This document shows, piece after piece, positions 59,074-64,000 of a stretch of DNA of 64,000 bases. The DNA lies in contig MJGA01000015.1 of the NCBI GenBank assembly GCA_001910725.1, positions 186,001 to 250,000 of the forward strand, read 5' to 3'. The first letter of the stretch is position 1; every line of letters begins with the position of its first letter. Made by a program: the position numbers and the translations under genes. The notes beneath the pieces were generated by a model. That model searched no databases, was not told the DNA's origin, and saw only the letters and a list, made by a program, of their open reading frames with translations. Source of the DNA: Phanerodontia chrysosporium. Taxonomy: Eukaryota; Basidiomycota; Agaricomycetes; Polyporales; Phanerochaetaceae.

Positions 59074-61224
59074 TCATTCACGCAGTGACGATCCCTCGCT
59101 CGCAGACCAAGAGGCCAGGAATGTGAACATGGAACATGGATAGTAATGTGAATGATACAGCAAGTAGACTAATAGTACAACAGAAAACAGTAGACCACAG
59201 AACGGATAGCACATCAAACTGGAGTTGGCAGCATTAGAAGCGCGCTTCCGAGACGAGCAGAGCTTGGGCGTACATTTCTTATTCACAATGAAGCTAGCGA
59301 GAGCTTTGATCATGCTGGCCGTCTCCTCGCCGACTGGCCTGATCCACTCTGGCGGGAGTAGGAACCCGTACTGGGATGAGGGTCAGCAGATGTAAACCTC
59401 GCTGCACTCGGGAAATACGCACGGTGCCTGTATCACGCAGGTGCACTGCGTACGAGTACTTGATGCCAGCCTCCGCGTACATGTGGTCCACCACGTTGCC
59501 CGGCGCCCTGGAACAAGCAAGGTCAGCAGGGAGCACCGCAATCGGAGGAAGCCGACGTACTTGTAAGTCAACTGGCACAGACTTCCGGCCTTTTTGCGCG
59601 ATCAGTAGGAGAGCAGGCCGGAGGTGTAGGGGAAAAACGTACTGTAAATGACGTCCCATGTACAGTCCTGATGGCGTGTGCGGCGCCGACCGCGGCCTCG
59701 AGCTGGTCTTCGGCATCCTTGGTGTTCTTCTTACACGCGTACGACCACGGCGAAGAGACTGCATTCGATTATCACTACAATCAGCATAGATGCTATGGAG
59801 AGACCTACTCATCTGGCCGTAGCTCCTGAGATCGATGTATGCGCGGAGGTTCGGTAGCGTCGTGACATAGTTGGCGATATTGTTAACCTCAGGCGACTCG
59901 AACGGACGGTGACCCGGATACCAGTGCGAGCAAGGGTCTGCTGGAACCTTTTTCGAGGCCTGGGCAGCGGGGAACTTGGCCTTCGGTTTCCATTTGTGAC
60001 CCTGTGAATTCGGTCAGGAGATGCCATTGTGTGGGTGAAACATCGTGCACCAACCCAGTTCCTGCAGGCAACGATGTTGGTATCGGCGTCGGTTCACTAT
60101 AGAACAGGGTCGGGCGACGTACCTATTCATGTCCAGGCCAATGCATTTCTCATTTGGACCAAGAATCTGGCGGTTCTTGTACCTAAGCGAGCATTATGTG
60201 AGCAGCCCAGCCGGATGCGCGGGCACGATGGCTACTGATAGGCCAGAAAGAGTCTGTTGTGTACTCACCACAGCCGGTCCGTCCCCCACGTGTAAACATA
60301 GCCGTCAGGATTGGGAACCAACACGAGGTAGAACGTCTGCAAACACGAGTTTATTTAGTCATGGGCAGTGGTGACGTCGTCAGCAGGCAGCGAGAGGGAG
60401 TCTATCAGAAGGGACAATAGAACTCACATATGTGTTCAGAAGGGATGCCATGGAATACGACTCGGACGGATCAGCCAGGAGGGCATGTGCGACGAACATT
60501 GCAGTCGACGTCGCAATCCACTACGCCAGCCAATGTCAGGGGTGCGTCTTTTCTACTGAGAACACAACATACCTCGCGAGAGTGCTGAGCACCCATGACG
60601 ACAAAGCCGGTCTTCTTGGCTTTCGTTCGCTCGTCCTTGAATATCTCAAGCGCAAACATCTCTCTATTCTCAGCAGAGTGACCAATGGGCACGACTTTCA
60701 CATTGTGGGGATAGAGGTCTAGGAGCTCCTTAGTAAAGGTATGGATGTCCTCAAGAGGGTGATATTCCCCGTGGAACGTTGTATTCGTCAGGGAACTGAG
60801 GTTCCAGTAGGACTGTGGTCGTGTGCGGGGCACCTCGAAGAGCGCATGCGGCAGATAAGAGTCGGTGTACGGCAGGTCGTCAAGAGACTGGGCCGAGACG
60901 TTAGCAGAGCCCTCTGGAAGGTAGACATCGACGTGGTCCCTGCCGACATGCCACACGTCGGCATTGAATGACTAGGAGAGCGAGGTGTGAGGCTGCGAGT
61001 GATATGAATGAAGGTTTGACATCACCACCGACCTGGACTACGTCCTCGACCACTGCATGTGCGTCCCAGCCACGCTCTGGAACAGAAGTTATGCGCCGCA
61101 AGATGGCCGGTGCTGTTGATGTTTGGCCGAGGACGTGCTGCGACGCGGGCACATAAGCGGCAGACGACACGAGCTGGACGGCCGCGATGGCAGCATAAAG
61201 AAGGGCTAAGCGAGGCGGCGACAT
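59074..61224 (-). CDS. ECM14: Ecm14-like inactive metallocarboxypeptidase (M14 fold)
   Basis: Secreted M14-type protein. ATG 61224 starts a signal peptide (LALLYAAIAAVQLVSSAA), then a pro-region with ERGWDAHAVVEDVVQVG and VDVYLPEG. The M14 domain has NTTFHGEYHPLEDIHTFTKE, VVMGAQHSRE (first two zinc ligands H-x-x-E present), LVLVPNPDGYVYTWGTDRL, CIGLDMNR-NWGYKWK, HWYPGHRPFESPEVNNIANY, AYIDLRSYGQM and YSYAVHLRDTGTYGFLLPPE. In active enzymes the third zinc ligand is the His of HSYGQ and the catalytic Glu is in E-LRDTG. Here these are Arg (59825-59827) and His (59441-59443). This double replacement matches the Ecm14 class of pseudo-carboxypeptidases. Eight or so introns. The C-terminus runs past FIVNKKC to a stop at 59074, with a hydrophobic stretch (CGLLFSVVLLVYLLY) that may be a tail anchor or read-through into a missed intron. 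Role in yeast: cell-wall related, by genetics. Confidence 0.9.
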
Positions 61225-61449
61225 GGCCTGTTCTCTTTTGTTCTCCCCTGGTCGCGCGCGGTGGTGAGGACGACGACGGCGTGGAAGGAGAGGCGGAGGC
61301 TGGGAACAACGAGGCCAGGATGGGATTGTGCCCTCCGCGGCAGTTGCCGTGCGGGGGATATGAGACTGACGTTAGGGCTTGTTCTCCTCCAACGACCATC
61401 CTCTCCGCCCCCACCATCTGCACGACCTGGCACGACGACGACGACCTTC
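61225..61449. promoter_or_regulatory. short divergent promoter, ECM14 and a small unknown gene
   Basis: 225 bp between the start codons at 61224 (minus) and 61450 (plus). Likely shared promoter; no clear TATA. Confidence 0.4.
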
Positions 61450-62043
61450 ATGAACCTGAACTACATCCCGCCGCCGCCGCCGCCACAGGTGCGCCCCCCG
61501 GCGACGGCGTACCTGCGGCCACAGGCGGCGCAGCAGAAGGACAACATCGACGTCTACCTCGACGCCCAGTCGTTAAGGACCCTCGCCGAGGGCGTGCTCG
61601 ACATCCCCGAGTCCGAGGACCGCTTCTTCACCCTCACCAAGCCCGAGGGCGACGCCATTCTCCCTCTCCCTCCGGAGCTCGCGCAGATCTACGTCCTCAA
61701 GTGGGCCAACCCGACAAGGATCGGTGGCGGGGCCGGCGCTGCCTACTCCCTCGATGTGATCAGCGACGACGCCGCACGAGCACGCACAAGACATCTCTAC
61801 ATTACCTACATGGACGAGGCGGGTCCAAGTCGCTGTCGGGTGGCGCTTGCCAAAGCGATACAACAGTTAGGACCGATACTATACACAGCCGAGGAGGATG
61901 CCCGAGACGTAAGTGTCCTATCGCTCCCCTCTCTGGCTTTCCGCCCCGCCCATCTGACGGCACGCCGTTTTCCTCAGAGCCCAACAGTGTATGACCTGCG
62001 GCATGGGAAAGCTGAGCTCATGATTCCCGACCCACTCGACTAG
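61450..62043 (+). CDS. small unrecognised protein
   Basis: Exons 61450-61908 and 61978-62043 (GTAAGT donor) join to about 174 residues. Start chosen at ATG 61450 (MNLNYIPPPPPPQVRPPATA) because the open frame upstream lies in the ECM14 promoter and has non-coding composition. After the polyproline head come KDNIDVYLDAQSLRTLAEGV, LDIPESEDRFFTLTKPEGDA, ILPLPPELAQIYVLKWANPT, RHLYITYMDEAGPSRCRVAL and AKAIQQLGPILYTAEEDARD, and the tail ends VYDLRHGKAELMIPDPLD*. The middle looks like a compact alpha/beta domain. I do not recognise the family. Conserved-looking hydrophobic spacing and a clean intron support a real gene. Confidence 0.62.
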   Translation: MNLNYIPPPPPPQVRPPATAYLRPQAAQQKDNIDVYLDAQSLRTLAEGVLDIPESEDRFFTLTKPEGDAILPLPPELAQIYVLKWANPTRIGGGAGAAYSLDVISDDAARARTRHLYITYMDEAGPSRCRVALAKAIQQLGPILYTAEEDARDVSVLSLPSLAFRPAHLTARRFPQSPTVYDLRHGKAELMIPDPLD

Positions 62044-63750
62044 GATGCCGTCTTCATCCCTCTATGTCAGATCTTTTTGTCTCTGCCCGCATTTTACTCG
62101 ATGCTGACACGCCGCCCGTTACCCCCAGGGCATCGTGCTACGATCGCTTGAGCAGACGGGCCATAACAGGTCCGCCGTTGTCGCGTTCTCTCATGTATCC
62201 ATATCCCCAGGTTTCGACTGGCTGAGTTTGGAGCTTCTGTATTCCCCTTTCCCTCGTCCTGAATCGTTATTGTCTTTAGCTGTTCTTCTCATTCTCGTCA
62301 CTGCCCTCGGTATCGTCTGTATTCCCAGTGCTCTCCCGCTCTGCAGAATGTACTGTGCATCCGTATCGCGGCCTTAGGGTGTGCACACGGGCATTTCTTT
62401 CATCCCCCTCACTTCCTCGTCAATTCGTCTCAGGGCTCGGAATACATGGTCTGTCGTCTGCGTCTCATGTACCGCCATCGCTTCGTATTTACTAGGCTCT
62501 TGTCTGCAGGTGCTCACCATCGATCTCGAACTTGCGAACTGCCTGCCCAGTGGACGGCTGCCACGTCGCGCGGGCAGGTCCCTGGCACTCCGCCTTGCGA
62601 GGTCGAGACCAGTACGAGCTGCTCGCGCCATTCGATCTTTTACCCCGCCCCTGATGTCGATCACCGCCTGATCCAGGCTCCTTGGGCCTCAAGCCTCAGG
62701 CTTCAGCCTGAGCCAGCCGCGAGACCTCTCCTGACGCGGTGCGTTTTAAAGTCAGTCACTCATGTGCTTTGCCACCCAGACGCGTACGGCGCGCGCAAGC
62801 GCGAATGGCATCCATCTCGAGGTGTCTCGGAGTGCGACGCCCGACCTGGCTCGTCGCCACGGTGCCCTTCGATCTCGAAAACGGCGTCCTCGACAACCGC
62901 TCCAAAGCTAGCCCGCCTTGCACGCTGCGATTCGTCGACGGCGAGCCCCGCAGTGCTGCCTTGCTCCCCGGCGCGATGCTCGAAAATGCAGCCATCGGCC
63001 GCGGTGTGGATGTCGAAGATCCGGCGGGCCAGGCCAGGCCTGCCCGCGGGCTGTGCGACGCGTTTATCGATGCCTAATCCCCCGCCTGCCTCGATGCGCA
63101 CGTTTTTTCGTTCCCCGACTCATGTGCCTCGGCCGGTCCGCGTGCAGCCCTGGGAGCTTGCGCGTCCTCTCTCAATTGTCCACGACTCTATCACGTTGTG
63201 ACCCCTCCTGCGAACCGCTGAACCGCCTGGGCCTCGCTGAGCATGCGTGTCAGGACGGACAGAATCGGACAAAAATTCTTCTCTGAGCTGTTATCCGTGA
63301 GCACTTTGAGTATTTTTGCGGCGTTCCTATCGTTCCATCTGCAGATTCTTGCCCAGAAAACAACTTTCACGCGCGAAGGAGTCGTGATAACAAGCAGCCG
63401 TATATCGCCGTGCGCTGTCTTTCCCCGCTGGAGCTTCTCATCCGCTGCGACGTCTGACTCAGACGTGTATCCATACGGTTTATCATCTTCCCGCTCTCTA
63501 TGGCTGAAGAGTCGTCAATGCGTCAGCTGATCCATCGCCCATTGATTCCTAGAACAGCATTGTCCGCGCCGCACCCTTAACCTGTAACGGCGCAATCGAT
63601 AGCCACAGTCCAACCAAGCCTCATGACACCCGCAGAACGGGAAGCGCGTCTCTCTATATGTATATTTCATGCGATTAGCCCGGGTATTGCAAAGGAAAAG
63701 CACCATATCAAGTGCATCGCGAAGATACTGTAATCCAGAACGAGAACTGT
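62044..63750. other. 1.7 kb without a recognisable gene
   Basis: The left end (62,044-62,400) is pyrimidine-rich and looks like 3' UTR. Frames on both strands at 62.7-63.1 kb (113 codons minus) have mixed composition and no motif. No gene called; a lineage-specific short gene or a non-coding RNA cannot be ruled out. Confidence 0.4.
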
Positions 63751-63951
63751 CTATTGCTGCGTGTCATGAGTGCCACCCTCATCCTGCCGCACGCCTGTCC
63801 GAATCCTGACGATATCCTGCCTGGTGAGCCCCGCCTCGTTGCAGAGCGACCGGAATATCGAGTCCTCGCGGTCGAACAGGTTCAGCGGCGTGTCGTACTC
63901 CGCGACGCGCCCGCCGTCCATGACGAGGACGCGGTCATAATACACTGCAGA
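63751..63951 (-). CDS. ABCC (MRP-type) ABC transporter, last exon, 5' partial
   Basis: The minus-strand exon from 63951 to a stop at 63751 codes YYDRVLVMDGGRVAEYDTPL, NLFDREDSIFRSLCNEAGL and TRQDIVRIRTGVRQDE. This is the end of the second nucleotide-binding domain of full-length ABCC transporters, just after the switch-histidine region, where D-R-V-L-V-M-D-x-G-x-V-x-E is diagnostic. An acceptor-like CTGACGCAG precedes it, so the rest of the gene lies beyond the right edge. Such proteins export glutathione conjugates or other anions at vacuolar or plasma membranes; the substrate cannot be told from this piece. The tail GGTHDTQQ* is short and charged. Confidence 0.9.
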   Translation of the reverse strand, partial: SAVYYDRVLVMDGGRVAEYDTPLNLFDREDSIFRSLCNEAGLTRQDIVRIRTGVRQDEGGTHDTQQ

Positions 63952-64000
63952 CTGCGTCAGCACTCCCACGGCACGAAGCACGAAGACGGAAAAACGGACC

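Overview
The window is nuclear DNA from a filamentous basidiomycete, most likely an agaricomycete (possibly Polyporales; that level is inference). Evidence: dense genes on both strands, many introns of about 45-80 nt with GTRNGT donors, CT-rich leaders before start codons, GC-rich third positions, and families typical of agaricomycetes (DUF6533 membrane proteins, Kre9/Knh1-like GPI proteins, an ER transporter of the 6TM/DUF2421 family). Exon models were built by reading splice sites and family motifs by eye; outer gene limits are firmer than every internal junction.

Layout. 0-14 kb: the last exon of an unrecognised gene, a DUF6533 membrane protein built from very small exons (minus), a 4 kb 6TM/DUF2421 transporter-like gene (plus), an unknown proline/serine-rich protein (minus), a cyanate lyase reduced to its N-terminal domain (minus) and RPS14/uS11 (plus). 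14-29 kb: a BEACH/PH/WD40 'beige' protein covering 7.4 kb (minus), divergent from a small Kre9/Knh1-like GPI protein, a four-helix membrane protein with a start-frame problem (minus), an Apd1/Aim32-type bis-histidine [2Fe-2S] protein (minus), a C2H2 finger ORF and a Gal80-like Gfo/Idh/MocA protein (plus). 29-41 kb: an F-box/WD40 protein (minus), ORC5 (minus), a two-finger C2H2 protein (plus) and the SUMO E1 subunit UBA2 (plus). 41-49 kb: a serine-rich unknown, a tandem pair of SAM methyltransferases (one intact, one broken), an acidic ORF, an intron-containing tRNA-Tyr and 2.2 kb with no convincing gene. 49-64 kb: a PTR2 peptide transporter and a Ser/Thr-rich single-pass sensor-like protein (plus), ATG13 (minus), a JmjC/cupin protein with a probable frame break (minus), an Ecm14-type pseudo-carboxypeptidase (minus), a small unknown protein (plus) and the 3' end of an ABCC transporter (minus).

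Most genes are housekeeping or cell-biology genes (translation, replication origin licensing, SUMOylation, autophagy, membrane traffic, nutrient uptake) and do not form one pathway. I found no biosynthetic cluster, transposon or CRISPR-like array, and no convincing new multi-gene system. The observations most worth following are gene-decay events (truncated cyanase, frameshifted methyltransferase duplicate, JmjC frame break), a pseudo-peptidase with two replaced catalytic positions, micro-exons in the DUF6533 gene, and a clustered TGTCAC motif in the ORC5 and RPS14 promoters.
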